Source: Antedon bifida (Eukaryota; Echinodermata; Crinoidea; Comatulida; Antedonidae). Taken from it: DNA of 64,000 bases. The position numbers and the translations under genes were made by a program. The notes under the pieces were generated by a model that did not search any database, had not been told where the DNA came from, and saw only the letters and a list, made by a program, of their open reading frames with translations. The stretch is from contig OY727093.1 in assembly GCA_963402885.1 (NCBI GenBank), positions 27,403,409-27,467,408 of the forward strand. Direction: 5' to 3'. Positions 34,201 to 46,000 of this stretch are shown here, one piece after another (the stretch's first letter is position 1; every line of letters begins with the position of its first letter).

Positions 34201-35648
34201 ATTAAAAGGAATTGTGATTTGTTTTTAAAACCAATTAACTTTCTTTTTGACACAAACTATTTGTATTTACAATTAAACTATTGGATGTTTTAATTAAGAG
34301 TAAATTAATTGATACACATGGTTATTTAAATAATAATTATCGTCTCAATCAAGTTACCATCAGAATACATAACGCAAAGTCCAATATTTGTTTATAGGTG
34401 GTTATTTACAGACTTAAAGTTGGCGGTAAACAGCTTGAACCATCTCCAAGTGTCTGCAAAGAGGCAAGTGCTTTTGATTAGAATAACTTTTAATTAGTGA
34501 TGCAGTATAAATTTGAAATTGAAAAGCAATTACAAAAATGTAGACAGCATATAAATGCATTAAACTTGAAACAAATACATTCCAATACCTTAGCTTGTAT
34601 TTCGGATACAGGTACTTGAGCTCATTGAAGCAAATCTACTGGACATTGGTCACAAATGGATGAAACGTGTTGTGTTTAACGTATGTGCTCTGTGCAACGT
34701 CTGTCCTATGGAGAACGTCCACTTGCACAAACTTAAAGATTGCATGCAGTCTACGCCTCGATGTGGGTCGGATGATGGAATGGATACTTCCAAAATCAGA
34801 CGTTTGTTTGCAAAACACAAAACAAATCCAGGTACTGCATGAAACCTTGTTCAGTAATATCTCACAAATACCATGTAACAATTTTTTGAATATAATAAAT
34901 CAATTGACTATGATTAAAATGAGTCCACATATAGTTCGGGCGGATACTAAAATGAGTTCACATATAATTCGGGTACTAAAATGAGTCTCAGTATCTATAA
35001 TTTCCCTGGAATCATAGGGAAATTATGTCCAATATTATCCTACCTTCACATGATATACACACGCTGCTTGTGATACACATGTGACACACGAGAGATGGTG
35101 TATTACAGAGTTTTCCCATAACATTGGACAAACAATGAAATATGGAGAAACAGTAGTGATAATTGGGTTTCTCAGTGGCATATTCTATTGTTATCTATTT
35201 TTCCCCAAAACAATTGTCTTAAATATAACAAAACGTTGAAATTAATTATAAAAATTAATTATTTTGTATTATTTCAGCTTTCCAGGCCACTCCTACTCAA
35301 GGAAATTCAAATGTTCCAGGGTTTCTGCGATTTCTCATTGGCATCTATAAAGACATTCCATCACCAATCTTGCCATTAGAAGTTATGACGCAGATTTGTG
35401 TTCGTCTGGACCCTCTTCGTTCAACAGACTACAATGACTGGCGTGGCGTAGCATGTAAGGTTGGCTATGATTGTTACATAGACTACATCATGAGCATGAG
35501 CTTTCTATCAATGATCAATAGTCCTACTATGTGTGTAATGCATGGATGGTCTGAGAAAGGTTTGTCATTGGACGATTTTAAGGAGTGTATGATTGAGATG
35601 AATCGTCATGATGTTGTACGTATTATTGATGAACATCTTAACCTGTAA
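19192..35648 (+). CDS. Gene B: microexon-stalk DED-DED-Roc-COR-Death gene with an internal stop
   Basis: Twenty-six coding exons: 19192-19229, 21083-21112, 22000-22020, 22396-22416, 23184-23201, 23519-23539, 23871-23891, 24038-24058, 24468-24988, 25243-25266, 25560-25716, 26249-26349, 27223-27314, 27425-27530, 28033-28133, 29327-29372, 30442-30641, 31260-31361, 31799-31990, 32108-32368, 32898-33104, 33401-33562, 33757-34071, 34398-34463, 34612-34831, 35278-35648. They total 3435 nt, exactly 1145 codons, which supports the model. Approximate residues: stalk 1-64, DEDs 64-237, P-loop 281-289, switch I Thr 306, DFAGQ 501-505, THRE 596-599. Codon 801 is TAA (33500-33502), so the predicted product is an 800-residue protein lacking late COR and Death, although all later exons are intact. 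Introns after 32368 and 34463 have GC donors. A young pseudogene, a truncated regulator or a sequence error are all possible. Confidence 0.82.
21083..21112 (+). CDS. Gene B microexon 1 (30 nt)
   Basis: Acceptor ttttttacag, donor gtaagtataaac. Phase 2-2. Adds SEILTDETELD-type acidic residues, reading across the joins. Confidence 0.75.
21476..21836 (+). mobile_element. 361-bp MITE with TTAA target duplication
   Basis: TTAA at 21472-21475 and 21837-21840 flank about 27-bp inverted ends (A(A/G)GACAACTTGACCGAGG...), with one mismatch. TTAA targeting is characteristic of piggyBac-type elements, though the ends do not start with CCC. Confidence 0.8.
22000..22020 (+). CDS. Gene B microexon 2 (21 nt)
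   Basis: Acceptor ttgttacag, donor gtaagtataaac. Phase 2-2. Encodes KWSRQRE with the joining codons. Confidence 0.75.
22396..22416 (+). CDS. Gene B microexon 3 (21 nt)
   Basis: Acceptor attttacag, donor gtaagtataaac. Encodes EEQRRKRE with the joins. It and about 60 bases on its left are nearly identical to microexon 5, so one arose from the other by a local duplication. Confidence 0.78.
22700..23040 (-). mobile_element. Retroelement 3'-end-like sequence, inverted
   Basis: Starts with tcaatcaatcaataatcaac and is followed by ttttattccatatttaaaaaaaa and non-coding sequence with no relation to the array units. A reversed LINE tail is likely; the family is not recognised. Confidence 0.4.
23184..23201 (+). 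CDS. Gene B microexon 4 (18 nt)
   Basis: Acceptor tttttttacag, donor gtaagtaga. Phase 2-2. Encodes EVRQEK. Confidence 0.75.
23261..23430 (+). mobile_element. AGTCGCGT repeat family, short copy with (CTGT)n
   Basis: Starts tagtcgcgtggacgcgactc, contains tctgtctgtctg / tcggtctg repeats, and ends cacgcgact ... ggccttgtt. Confidence 0.65.
23519..23539 (+). CDS. Gene B microexon 5 (21 nt)
   Basis: Acceptor attttacag, donor gtaagaataaac. Encodes EEQRRKKE. Duplicate of microexon 3, differing by one base in the exon. Confidence 0.78.
23871..23891 (+). CDS. Gene B microexon 6 (21 nt)
   Basis: Acceptor tattttatag, donor gtaagtatat. Phase 2-2. Encodes KWERLRE. Confidence 0.75.
24038..24058 (+). CDS. 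Gene B microexon 7 (21 nt)
   Basis: Acceptor ttttgacag, donor gtaagtatat. Phase 2-2. Encodes ETSRLLE, then joins the DED exon at 24468 (acceptor tttatag). Confidence 0.75.
24468..24988 (+). CDS. Gene B exon: tandem DED-like domains
   Basis: Same layout as gene A's exon (VTDELSSEIKVNDLQMLKVA and onward; second fold from YRRMLVKLGK). There is a single acceptor (tttatag|G GTG) with no ATG overlapping it, so this copy has no obvious start independent of the microexons. Exit phase 1 at gtaagt. Confidence 0.75.
25560..26349 (+). CDS. Gene B exons: Roc G1 and switch I
   Basis: Exon 25560-25716 carries GQERVGKTSLTKALIGQP; exon 26249-26349 carries FDATEDVTDGIKAS. A broken second copy of the G1 exon lies between them at 25770. 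Confidence 0.88.
25770..25891 (+). pseudogene. Truncated duplicate of the gene B P-loop exon
   Basis: Repeats the first 122 bases of exon 25560-25716 almost exactly, including its acceptor context (cttaaag). It stops at GQERVG, just before the GK(T/S) lysine, and runs into unrelated sequence with no donor. It therefore cannot substitute for the real exon. An internal change gives ECSK where the parent has EGSK. Confidence 0.85.
27223..30580 (+). CDS. Gene B exons: charged insertion inside the Roc domain
   Basis: Exons 27223-27314, 27425-27530, 28033-28133, 29327-29372 and the first part of 30442-30641. Helical units EYIRALAEKIVTDILKDKRE, ERVVRAVRETFRRILTMKRK and EDVTELVVDMLEEKRR share one pattern. 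This copy has the longest version of the 28033 unit. Confidence 0.78.
27625..27649 (+). other. G-rich tract, possible G-quadruplex
   Basis: GGGAGGGGGGGGAGGGTGGG type run in the intron just after exon 27425-27530, in otherwise AT-rich DNA. Confidence 0.5.
28153..28879 (+). mobile_element. AGTCGCGT repeat family, long copy with (TCGG)n
   Basis: Same start (tagtcgcgtgcaacgcgactc) and end (cacgcgact ... ggccttgtt) as 23261-23430, with gtcggtcggtcgg tracts near both ends and about 500 bp of different interior. Lies in a gene B intron. Confidence 0.65.
29515..29705 (-). repeat. Dispersed repeat, related to 40930-41065 in reverse
   Basis: gaaagagaaacttgtgacaa and the adjoining 150 bases resemble the reverse complement of the sequence in gene C's second intron. 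Confidence 0.5.
30055..30285 (-). repeat. Dispersed repeat shared with gene C intron (inverted)
   Basis: gcaaatcgttgaacctaaattcg and about 200 further bases match the reverse complement of 58945-59185. The two copies sit in different introns of the two genes, so this is an inserted element, not paralogy. Confidence 0.75.
30442..31990 (+). CDS. Gene B exons: Roc G3 to G4
   Basis: Exon 30442-30641 ends in IWDFAGQDLYYITHQ, exon 31260-31361 gives MFLVSRAIYIICFNLCHDLN, and exon 31799-31990 gives IFIVGTHRESLPGN. A Thr/Ala-rich insertion (HTTASTTTNAVLSQ) precedes the G4 strand and varies in length among the paralogues. Confidence 0.87.
32108..34831 (+). CDS. Gene B exons: COR domain, interrupted by TAA
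   Basis: Exons 32108-32368 (GC donor, CAG|gcaagt), 32898-33104, 33401-33562, 33757-34071, 34398-34463 (GC donor, GAG|gcaagt) and 34612-34831. In exon 33401-33562, where gene A reads LEIFEAL, gene B reads LEQF-stop-SL: a G-to-T change of a Glu codon at 33500. The frame stays open on both sides of it. Confidence 0.82.
35278..35648 (+). CDS. Gene B terminal exon: Death domain
   Basis: Encodes ICVRLDPLRSTDYNDWRGVA ... SPTMCVMHGW ... RHDVVRIIDEHLNL and TAA. Closely similar to gene A's exon and undamaged, although it lies downstream of the premature stop. Confidence 0.83.
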
Positions 35649-37600
35649 AGATGAATGAACAATGTGAAATGATGAATAACAGTTTACTGTATTTATTCAG
35701 AGAGTTATGTAGAATCAATATGAATTCTAAAGAATTTTATAAAATCAAAGACACAGCTTTTCAAAAATCACTAAGTTCTTTAAACAGAAGCTTAAATCAC
35801 AGACACATTTCTAAAGAATCCAAATATTGATATTGATTTATACATACACTCCACTTTAATGTTTAAATTTATTGTTCAGCTATTATTGTTTGATTATATT
35901 GAAATAAGACATGAAATTAATATGCAAATATTATTATAGTTTGAATAACAATAACGAAACAAAGTACATAATAGGCACTGCAGCACTAGGTTGTGAAAAT
36001 GCAGTGAAAAAAACATAAGAGAAACTGGTCCTAGTTTAATGAAATGAAATCACTTCTTCGGAGCTTGAGATGCCGGTAAAATCCAGAAACTAATTTGCAT
36101 AACAAACTTTGTTTCACAAAAATGTTTAAGAATATCTTCACTAATAGTTTGTACTTAACCTCGAATAAGGATTTCTTACAAAACATCGTCTATTTTAACT
36201 AAAACTTATAAATTAACTAAATCAATCATTCTGTTTAGTATGTATTATATTTCTATATTTTCAAATAACAAGCTAATAATACAAGAATCACAATTGTATA
36301 TTTCAAGGATATTATCACCCATGATTATATTGGTAAGTAAATTTATAACCAGCTTTTATGTCTGTAACTTTACATAACCAATGTTTGTGTATAAGTTTAT
36401 TATCTTATGTGTTACATTACATTAGTTCTACTGTTAGATTAGTTGCACTTTTATCCTAAATTTGACAACATTTGTTCGTAAACTTTAGCTTTAAAAAATA
36501 TTTCCAAATTGTTTTAATACAGTATTGTATTTATATATGAACAATGCACTTTTTACAGTTTTTGTGATGTTTGTGTTAATATTTTGTGTGAATGTTTATA
36601 AGTTGTAACAATTGTTTGATTTTCATTTTCCATACATTTAATAGCCATTTAGTTTTCAAATTAATGTTAACAAATCACTATATTTACAGTATGATATGAA
36701 ACAAAGATTTCCTTTATAAAAGGAAAACTTAGGTAAACCAGATAACAATTCTAATTATGTTATATATTTCGTTTCTTCGTATTACCTTAACTTTTCTTAA
36801 TATTTCTTACTTAATTATTTAGCACTTAATTAGCATTAATTATTATAACATTTTTTTGTTACTAATCCACTTGTATTATAATTGTAGCCCAGTAAAGATT
36901 CATTCAATTCATTGATAGTTTTAACGTTTTTTACATTTGTTATAATTTCTATAACTTTATATTTTTTAGCATAACATGAATGCTTATTTTATCATTGTCG
37001 TTATATCTACCATAAGTCATTTTACAAAATAAATGTTTACAATAGTTTTGTGGTGGCACTGATTAAACATAAATCAGTATTAAGAAACAAATGTATTACG
37101 AATCACATTTGTTGTAAAAATAAGAAAACAATAATAAAAATAATACAAATACATAAAGGTATGTATTACTATTTGACGTGTTTACAAATGATCGAAATCG
37201 ATTATTAAAGCTTTCAATTATCAATACATTTAACCTATATTTTGTATATAATTCTTTACGTTAAGACATTCATGAATACGTACGTGTATTACCCTATAAT
37301 TGGGTTATCTCACGCTCTCCGATCCTGCTAAATGCCATTTCTTCCGAAATTTTGGGTAAACCGAAGAATTATCCGATATGTATACATTATGATTACTCTA
37401 GATGGTGATAAAATAATAGAAAATATACTAAAATCGACCTTTAATTATTTACTATTATAGATGTATTTTAAACTTTTATAGCGCCCCCATGTATTATACC
37501 TTAATTTATCTCATAAAGACATCAAGTATTAACATTTTCGTTCCCGGTAATTTCAATTACAATTGACCCAACGCATGCAAGTTGAAAATTGATCACAGTT
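35649..37600 (+). other. Gene B 3' flank
   Basis: The first about 1.3 kb aligns in patches with the gene A 3' flank and probably includes the 3' UTR (AGTAAA at 36891-36896). The rest is AT-rich with no gene seen. Confidence 0.5.
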
Positions 37601-38481
37601 CGAATTGTCCGTTGATTGTGATTGGTCAACTCGCTTACGTTTTTCTTACGTCATTGCGTTGCATCTCCTCATAAAAACTTGGAATCGTTGTTCGTGATCA
37701 TTCACATGTTCACCCACAAAAATGTGCCTAATTCTATTAGGTTTGTACGACCATATCAAGTAATACGTCGGTCGGTCTCCCATCAGTTTTTAACCCAAGT
37801 CGGTTTCATGACGAATATTAGTATCACATGACCCAGTTAAAAAAACCAATAAGAACGGAATCCTTCTTAAATGTTATCGTCGTAGGCCTATGCCGTTCTC
37901 TATCTTAACAACAGAATGTAGTCGTATATCTCGTTTTCTATGTTAGAACAAAGGTTTATTTGCATTTTACGAGAATCACTGTCGATATGAAAACTGCGAC
38001 CTCCTGTACTTTCTTTTGTAATTGGCAAACCGTGTTTTGTAGAAGACACTGTGTCTTTATAAACAGACAACCTATAGTTTTTATTTTATTAAAGAACTAT
38101 GGGTTTAAACGAATGAATATTTAAAGTTCATGAATAATATAAATCAAATCTTTGTCATATATGTTGTTTTTATCACTAAGTATCTTATTTGTCAATATTT
38201 GATCTACCAAACCATTAAATGACGCAGTTTCTCCACCGGATAATTTCCAGATTACACAGTACAAACATTTTGTTTCTAGGGAGTCACAGACCATAAAACT
38301 TTCTTTTGTAACCGTGTTTTGTAGAAGACTACTGTGTCTTTATAAACATAGTTTTTATTTTATTAAAAAACTATGGGTTTAAAGGAATGAATATTTAAAG
38401 TTCATGAATAATATAAATAAAATCTTTGTCATATAGGCCTATGTTGTTTTTATCTTATCTGTCAATATTTGATCTCATAGC

Positions 38482-38640
38482 ATTATGTAATTAATTTTTT
38501 TTTTCTTTTACTTTTCTGTTCTTGTTGTTTTTTGTATATTGTATCTGTTCTGAGGGTCCCAAATGATCAGCAAATGCTGGATGGATCACCCTCATTAAAT
38601 ATGGTTTTTAAAAAAATAAATACAAAAAAAAATAAATAAA
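38482..38640 (+). mobile_element. Retroelement 3' tail in the gene C promoter
   Basis: ctgttctgagggtcccaaat ... attaaatatggtttttaaaa ends in an A-rich tail and interrupts the second tandem leader copy, so it inserted after that duplication. Confidence 0.5.
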
Positions 38641-38809
38641 TAAATGACGCAGTTTCCAGATTACACAGTACAAACTTGTGTTTGTATAGTCTAGGGAGTC
38701 ACAGACCATAAAACTAGTCCCTTTATGTTTTCAATACACATATGATTGACATACTTTCATCGAGTTGTGAGGATTAGGCCTAAATACATTTAATTTGTGC
38801 TTGATTTGA

Positions 38810-38856
38810 TCAAAGTGTATATGGTGACATTTTTGCTTTGAGATTAAAGACACCAG
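38810..38856 (+). other. Probable gene C leader exon 1a (donor end)
   Basis: Ends ...gacaccag|gtaagtatattcc. Its last 45 bases resemble those before 39420. The left limit is unknown. Confidence 0.5.
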
Positions 38857-39375
38857 GTAAGTATATTCCAGGATGTTAACTTTTATAATAATGTAATCAT
38901 ACTTCCAGTATCAAACACAATAATAGCGGGAAATAATTTTGTTTTTTTAATGAGGAGGGGGCGACATTGACTTTTGAGCCTTTGTCATCCCTCAACCAAA
39001 TGATTTTGTTGTTGTTTTGTTTGTTTTTTTAATTTTACATGTACTATATTGATGTAGATTTTGGTCGAAATAAATTGAGTCTGCCGAGATTGTTTCAATC
39101 TCTCCTGCTAAAATAAAATTTCTTTTACTTTATTGGCCAACGAAAAATGGGTTTAAAACAATTGACATTGTTCAAATTGTGACTCAGTTTAAACAGTATC
39201 TAAAGCAAACGGACTTTGCCATATAAATTGTTTTTATCTTTTCTTTCAATATTTGATCTACCATAGCAAATAAACGACAAAGTTCCATCACTGATTATTT
39301 CGCGATTATACATAACCTGTGTTTATATTCCAGGGCAGTCTAGGGATACGCCATAAAGAAGTCTCTTCTTGAATT

Positions 39376-39420
39376 CTATTCTATCTATGGCGACATTTTT
39401 GCTTTGAGTATGAAAACCAG
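39376..39420 (+). other. Probable gene C leader exon 1b (donor end)
   Basis: Ends ...gaaaaccag|gtatgtag, a duplicate of the 38856 context. Either leader could splice to the acceptor at 39992. Confidence 0.5.
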
Positions 39421-39992
39421 GTATGTAGTTTTGTTTTTGAGATATTTAGATGGTACATAACATGAAATTCTATCTCTAGTACGAAACACAAGTTTACTAT
39501 GAATAGTACCTGTTCATTATATAATAAGCTTAAATCTAATTACCTTTGATCGCATAATTTCTGCAATGATGCCGCACTTTTAACAGTTTTGTTATTGGTT
39601 ACTATTATGTACAACAGTTTTTTCTTTTTACAGTTGCACAATGTTTTAAACATACTTTGTCGTATGTATAACACATACTATCAACTTTAAACACGAAAAA
39701 GCAGGTTTGTCTTTAAATACCTAAAATGTTTTAAAAGTCTAAATGAAATATTTGCAGCTTAGTAGCATTACGTATGTAAAATAGTAATACCAGATATTAA
39801 TTGGTTGTGCTATAATTATTATAAAAGACATATATGTTGAGTACTATTATATACACAGGGTTTCTAATAAAAAAAAATGTCTAGTGTGTCTGCTTGTAAT
39901 TTAGAAATAAATGCGGGCCAGATAAAAAGCATGTAGCGTCGGAAACTCATGGCTTTTAAGGATATTAACATGTTTTTCCCCTTTATCTGTAG

Positions 39993-40053
39993 CTCTTTCG
40001 CGAGTCGTATGAAGTGCAACCATGGCATCTAATAATAGAAGACCGAGACAACG
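39993..40053 (+). CDS. Gene C start exon
   Basis: Acceptor atctgtag at 39992, a 29-base leader, ATG at 40022, then MASNNRRPRQ plus two bases; donor gtaata. Matches gene B's start exon. Confidence 0.75.
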
Positions 40054-43000
40054 GTAATACTATTTGTATCTTATAATAATAATAAATACCAATTTCACAA
40101 ACAGTAGCTTTTCTGAACATTGTATTAATTCACTTCATTAATGACGTACGTACGGTACGCTACTGTAATACATTTATTTCAATACTATTTTATTAGGATG
40201 GTCCATCCAACCAAAACATTTTAAGCATATATTGCTACACTATTGCACATTTTCAAACGTTCATTATAATAGTAAATGACTAGATTTATCTTGATGACAT
40301 GACTAGTGTTATTATTTATTGCAAGGTATGATATTTTGTTTAACTAACAGAAAATAATTTATATCAAAATAAATAGCATCAAACATTATGATGAATTCTA
40401 CCGACATTTAGAGACAATGAACTGATTTTCAATAAATAATAGAGCAAGAAATGTAAATAATTAATACAGCACTATTCATAAATCATTTATGTAGGCTAAA
40501 CATAATGAAACTTATATATTCTTTTTTTACAGTGACTCAGACGATTCAATGTAAGTATAAACTTAAACCAGTAAAATTAATAATAAAATCATAATGTGTC
40601 AGTCTCATGTACTATTAGTATGGTACTGTAAAGTAGTACAGTACAATGAAATATAAGATGATGAATAAACTTGCATGTTATGACCAAGACAAAGCATCCA
40701 AAATCAAAATGCATATGAACCTTAATCCCTCACTATTGTCACACATTTCTGAACTCATCCCTTGTATATTATATAATATTTCTTTTAAACGATTTAAATT
40801 GTGTTTAAATTAAAATGACTTGACACACACATTTTGTAAACACACTGTTTATAGGTCAGGAATGTCTATTCAATTATATGTACTGCGTTAATTTAGACTG
40901 TGATATTTATATAAAAAAAATATATTTTTAATAATTAGGACTCATTTTGTGACAAGTTTCTCTTTCGTATGTACTTTCCAGGTGCTATTCTATTTGACTA
41001 CATCAATCACCGTGTACGTGTTTGTATTTACTCGTTCCGTGTGAACGACATGTATTAGTCCTACATTGTCCTGTGGTTCATATATCCTTTAAAAATTGTG
41101 AAATTTATCATTTAACAATTGAATAAATACAAGTAGTAAACCTGTAATGAAATAATAAATTCATGAATGGATTTGTATTATTATTATAGTCAGCACGAAG
41201 AAAAACAAAATTCCATGTACTTTCAAATAATTGTAATTGTAAAATAAGTTCATGGATTATTATTTTAACAAACAAAACATACTATTAAATGTTACTGTCT
41301 GTACTATTTTAGAAAATTCTCCAAATTGTGAATTAATTTAATATAATAAGGCTAAATAGAACGAACGATGGAAATTTTGCTTATAAATCGATCGTTAACC
41401 CGTTTCTTGGAATATAGCATCTCCTTCATTTAATGATAACTGTGTGCATAGCATTATTGTTAAACATTCGTAATGTTCAGCTTCCATAATTCCGAATCAA
41501 CTTGAATTATTTTGTTCATGCCATTATTCAACACTCACAAGACAAAAGCCGTTCAAAACAATGTGATTATTGACGATATAGTTTTCACATTTTCAAAATT
41601 AAAAAGGTGTTTAATCAAATCGGTATCTGTCAAAAGACACGTTTAGTGAAGCCCCAGGTAACCCCACCACCTAAATTGTCCTCATCATCAAAAAAAATTT
41701 TAAAAAAGAAACAGACTTTTGTTTTCAAGCATTGCCCGTGATGGTGAATACGAAGAGAGATACAGTACTCTCCTTTATTAAGTGATGGTGAATTTGTATC
41801 GGGCCTAACCTTCTATCTCCCAGGCTTGTGATGAGACGACTATTCAACAGTCTCCCAATTTTCAACAGATTATCGACGTCCCACTTCTAAATAAATCACT
41901 TTTCAGTCTGGAGTACGCCCTCTGGCCTTCGGCTTATACAAACTCGACTCTCTCTGCTTTCATTCGACCAAAGATAGTAGTGGGGAACCTAATGTTCCAA
42001 AAATCAGTTCCGTGAGATTTTAATGCTCAAGTTGAGTTCTTGGCAGTTTTGGAATCCTTAGGACTAGCAGAATTCATTGCAACTGGGGGCCAATTTTTCC
42101 CGACCCTATTTTGGCCGCCATCTTGGATTTCAAAATGGCCCCCATTTTTTACTCAAAACTGATAGTAGCTCCTATTTTAAACCACGTACGAACATAATTT
42201 GTGTGATAAATCTTAAAATATTATTATAAATCAGTCCAATGGTACAATTTATAATAATAGCATATGGCAGCCATATTGAATTTCAAGATGGCCGCCATTA
42301 AAAACGTATATAATGTATGCATTTTATAGTCAGGGTCCTCGTGTATTTCCGTAGGATTTTAATGCTCAAAGTGAGATTTCATTTCTTTAATATGGTGCTA
42401 GGATACCAAAAATGCTAGGCAACAAATGTTCACGATCCCGTAACCATGGTAACAGTCCCAAGAACAAAATGGCGCCCAATTGGCCCTATCTCCATATCCC
42501 TTTGGTCTATCAACAAGATATTGGTATCAAAATACTCGGAGCGTATATATTTATATTCATTGTAATGGAACATTTTGACGAAATGTAATAGGAAATGCTA
42601 TTTTTCTGCACTATTGACCTTTGACCTTGACTTGCATTGTATCTAAAAAACGGCTGCTCATTGAAATTTAAAAATGGTCTCAAATTGCTGAGACCATACA
42701 TATTTATATTTATTGTAATGCAACATTTTGCTAGAAAATGACCGGAAGTAAAGTTATTGACCTTTGACCTAATAAACATGAACTTTGGTGTATACAATAA
42801 GCATTTATCTATTTGAGCATGTATCGGTAATTATTTGTGGTAGGTATTAAACAAAGGGTTTATACATATTATCATTTGAATATCTAATTTCTAAAGGAGT
42901 CCACAACCAGACTTTGCTCACAAACTTCAAAAAGCTTCAACTCTTTTTTATCATCTCTGTTTAAGATCTATTTCTTGACTTCATTTGAAATTATTACTAA

Positions 43001-46000
43001 GACAATGTTAAAAAAAGTGTTGATTTTGTTATGAATGTATTTTGATAAAATCTTGGAAGGATTTGTGTGTTTTGTGTTGAAGAGTGAGTTCGATGGGAAA
43101 TCCAGTTCGATTTCCTCATTTTGAGTAATGCCGCCAACAAGACCACCAACCCATTTTAACTGTGTTCCTTCTGTTCTTCTAGAGCCTGATCCGGGAAAAG
43201 AGCACTATTTAAATACAGATTTTTTTTCTTTACATTCAAATTAATTACTGTACATTCTTTTATTCTTTGTTATTTGATCATCTACATCTAGTGTTCGTAG
43301 TAGTAGTACTACTACACTATTTGATTCGATCATTCGACACATACCCCCTATACTATACTCTCCGTAGGAACCAAATATACTATAGCGCCACGTGGGGCTA
43401 TACCGTACGATCGATCTTTGGTAGGAACGTCTCCCTGCTGGAGGTAGGAGGACCTAGCATTTTTGACCGGTTGGAATTTGATGTTTATTTTAATGTTTTA
43501 ATTACATCTGAGCAATATAAATAATCGCGGATTGTAAATGTTTCAAAGAATACACAATTAAAAGTTTATCGAAACTATTTTATATTCATTTTGTCTATCT
43601 ATAGACTAGCTTATAGATACAGTAGGCCTAATTAGCCTACTACTATAACTAAAGGGCCTCATAGCCTAGCCTGCCCTGGGCCTAGAGGCTAGGTAGGCCT
43701 TCCTTAGGCCCTAGAACTAGCCTAGTCAGTAATAATAGGCCTATAAGCCCTAGTACCTTGATATCTAAAAACTAAGCCTAGACTAGGCCTAGGCATCATC
43801 CCAATTGTAAAATAAATTCATAAATTATTTAATATTATCTTTTTAAATCATAAAAATCAAAGGGTACAACAAGTAGGCCTAGTGTTATAATGAAATATAA
43901 TTACAGTATGTAAAACATACTAAGAGTCTTATAAGAGTGAGTATAAACTTTGTTGCTTACTAAAAATATAATATTTATTTGAAAGAAATTAAAAGTACAA
44001 GTAGTATTATAATAAAATATAAATTCATGAATGGACTTAATGTTATTATTGTCAAAGCATAACCAAATACAAATTTAGACTTCCTACACTTCAAGAATTG
44101 TGTATTGAATTTCATGTACGTTATTAATAATTTAAATCTCTCAAATAATTATGATAATTTTAAAATACATTCACATAGATTGTTATTAATATTATGTAAA
44201 CAAACAATATTTATAAAAGAAATGATTGTACAGCATTTAGTGTAAATAAAGAATGGTTACAACAAAGCATAACAAACATCAACATTGCATTTACACATAC
44301 TTCCTACACATTATTTAAATAGAAAATCAATCTTACAACTTTTGATTGTCTTTTTGAATATTTTAGATAATTGTCAAAATTGTAAAATAAGTTAATACAG
44401 TACTATAGTAGCATGGACCTATAAAATGTATAGGTCCATGATAGTAATACAAAACAGGTACAGGTACTGTAACTTGTTAAAACATAAGATAATCAAAATG
44501 CTTTTGACCTTTAACTTGCTATTGCAAATGTAATAACAAAATCAAGTTTAAACTAACTATAATATAATATGTTAAAACAATGACAGTAAATAGCAATCTG
44601 GTTGTCAATAAATAACAGAGCTGGTAATTTAAACAATGCATTAATATTCAGACATTATTTATGTAAATTTACTAATGAATCTTAATACTTTTTTTTACAG
44701 CAAATTGTATGAGTAAGTATAAACTTTAATTGTCTAATTGTTTACTAAATTAAAAATGCTAAATGTAGTACAAAGAAATTGAAAGTAAAAGTAGTGTAAT
44801 GAAATAATTGAATGAATCGACCTACAAATTATAGTTAAAACAAAGCATAATAAAATAAAATTTCATTTAGACACTTCCTATAACCCAGGAAGTGTGTATT
44901 GAATTGCATGTACTGTATTAATCTTTCAAATAATTATAATTGTAAAAATAAATTCATAATTATTATTTAAAAAAAATATATTTACAAACAAAAATTATAC
45001 TACAACTTTTTACTGTTTTATTTTGGGTATTTGAAATAATGTATACATTACAAAGTGAATTAATATATAGATTTTTGTCCAGATAAAAACATTTTTTTTA
45101 AAAATTGCTAATATACATTTTTAAATTATAAGAGAATCAAACGATTTTAGCATAGTGAAAGAAAAAAAGACAATACATAGCAGTCTAGTTGTCAATAAAT
45201 AATAGGGCAGGTAATTTAAACAATGCATAACTATTCAGACATTATTTATGTACTAATTAATTTTAATACTTTTTTACAGAGAAATGAGAAGACAAAATGA
45301 GTAAGTATAAACTTGAACTATCTATTGTTTAGTGTGTCATTTATTACAAAACAATTGAAAATACAAATAGTATAATGAAATAGAAATTCATAAATGGACT
45401 TGCATATTTTGGTCAAGAAGAAGCATATCAAAATCGAAATTTCATTTAGACACTTCCTACACCTCAAGAATTGTGTATTGAATTGCATGTAACTGTTTTA
45501 TTTCTAATTTTTATAATGAAATGCAATTATGGACTTGCATAATTATTAATGGTCAAGACAAATCATAACAAAATCAAATTGATTTTAGACACTTACTACA
45601 CCACAAGAATTGTGTATTGAATTTCATGTAACTTTATTAATGTTAATCTTTTAAATAAGTGTAATAATTTTAAAATAAATTCATAAATTAATAAGTACGT
45701 ATGATTATCTTTTTAAATCATATTTAATTGTTAAAGTGTCAAATTTATTACCTAACACTTAGAATTGCAAGTAGTAGTATGAATGGCTTTGCAATTATGG
45801 TTACCACAAAGCAATAACAAAATCAAAATTCAATCTTTTTAAATAATTGTAATAATTTTAAAATAAATAATGAATCTTAATACTTTTTTTACAGCGAACA
45901 GCTAGAATAAGTATAAACTTAAATTGTCTAATTGTTTGTTAAATTTAAAGTGCAAAATGTATTACAAAGTAATTGAAAGTAAAAGTAGTATAATGAAATA

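Larger units (their letters stand above)
37600..39992 (+). promoter_or_regulatory. Gene C promoter and leader region with tandem copies
   Basis: A CRE-like TTACGTCA lies at 37646-37653 and an inverted CCAAT (attgg) near 37620. A segment ending near ...ctagggagtcacagaccataaaa occurs at about 37976-38300, again at 38301-38716 and, more diverged, at 39128-39357. Two donors in matching context (gcgacatttttgctttgag ... accag|gta) end probable alternative leader exons at 38856 and 39420. Confidence 0.55.

Noticed and set aside
43267-43524. An 85-codon open frame in gene C's intron
   Set aside because: No domain, no paralogue support and repeat-rich surroundings; likely chance.
43907-43936. A further gene C microexon with donor gtgagtataaac
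   Set aside because: The only upstream ag that fits gives a stop codon in the phase-2 frame, and the pyrimidine tract is missing; it is a decayed unit.
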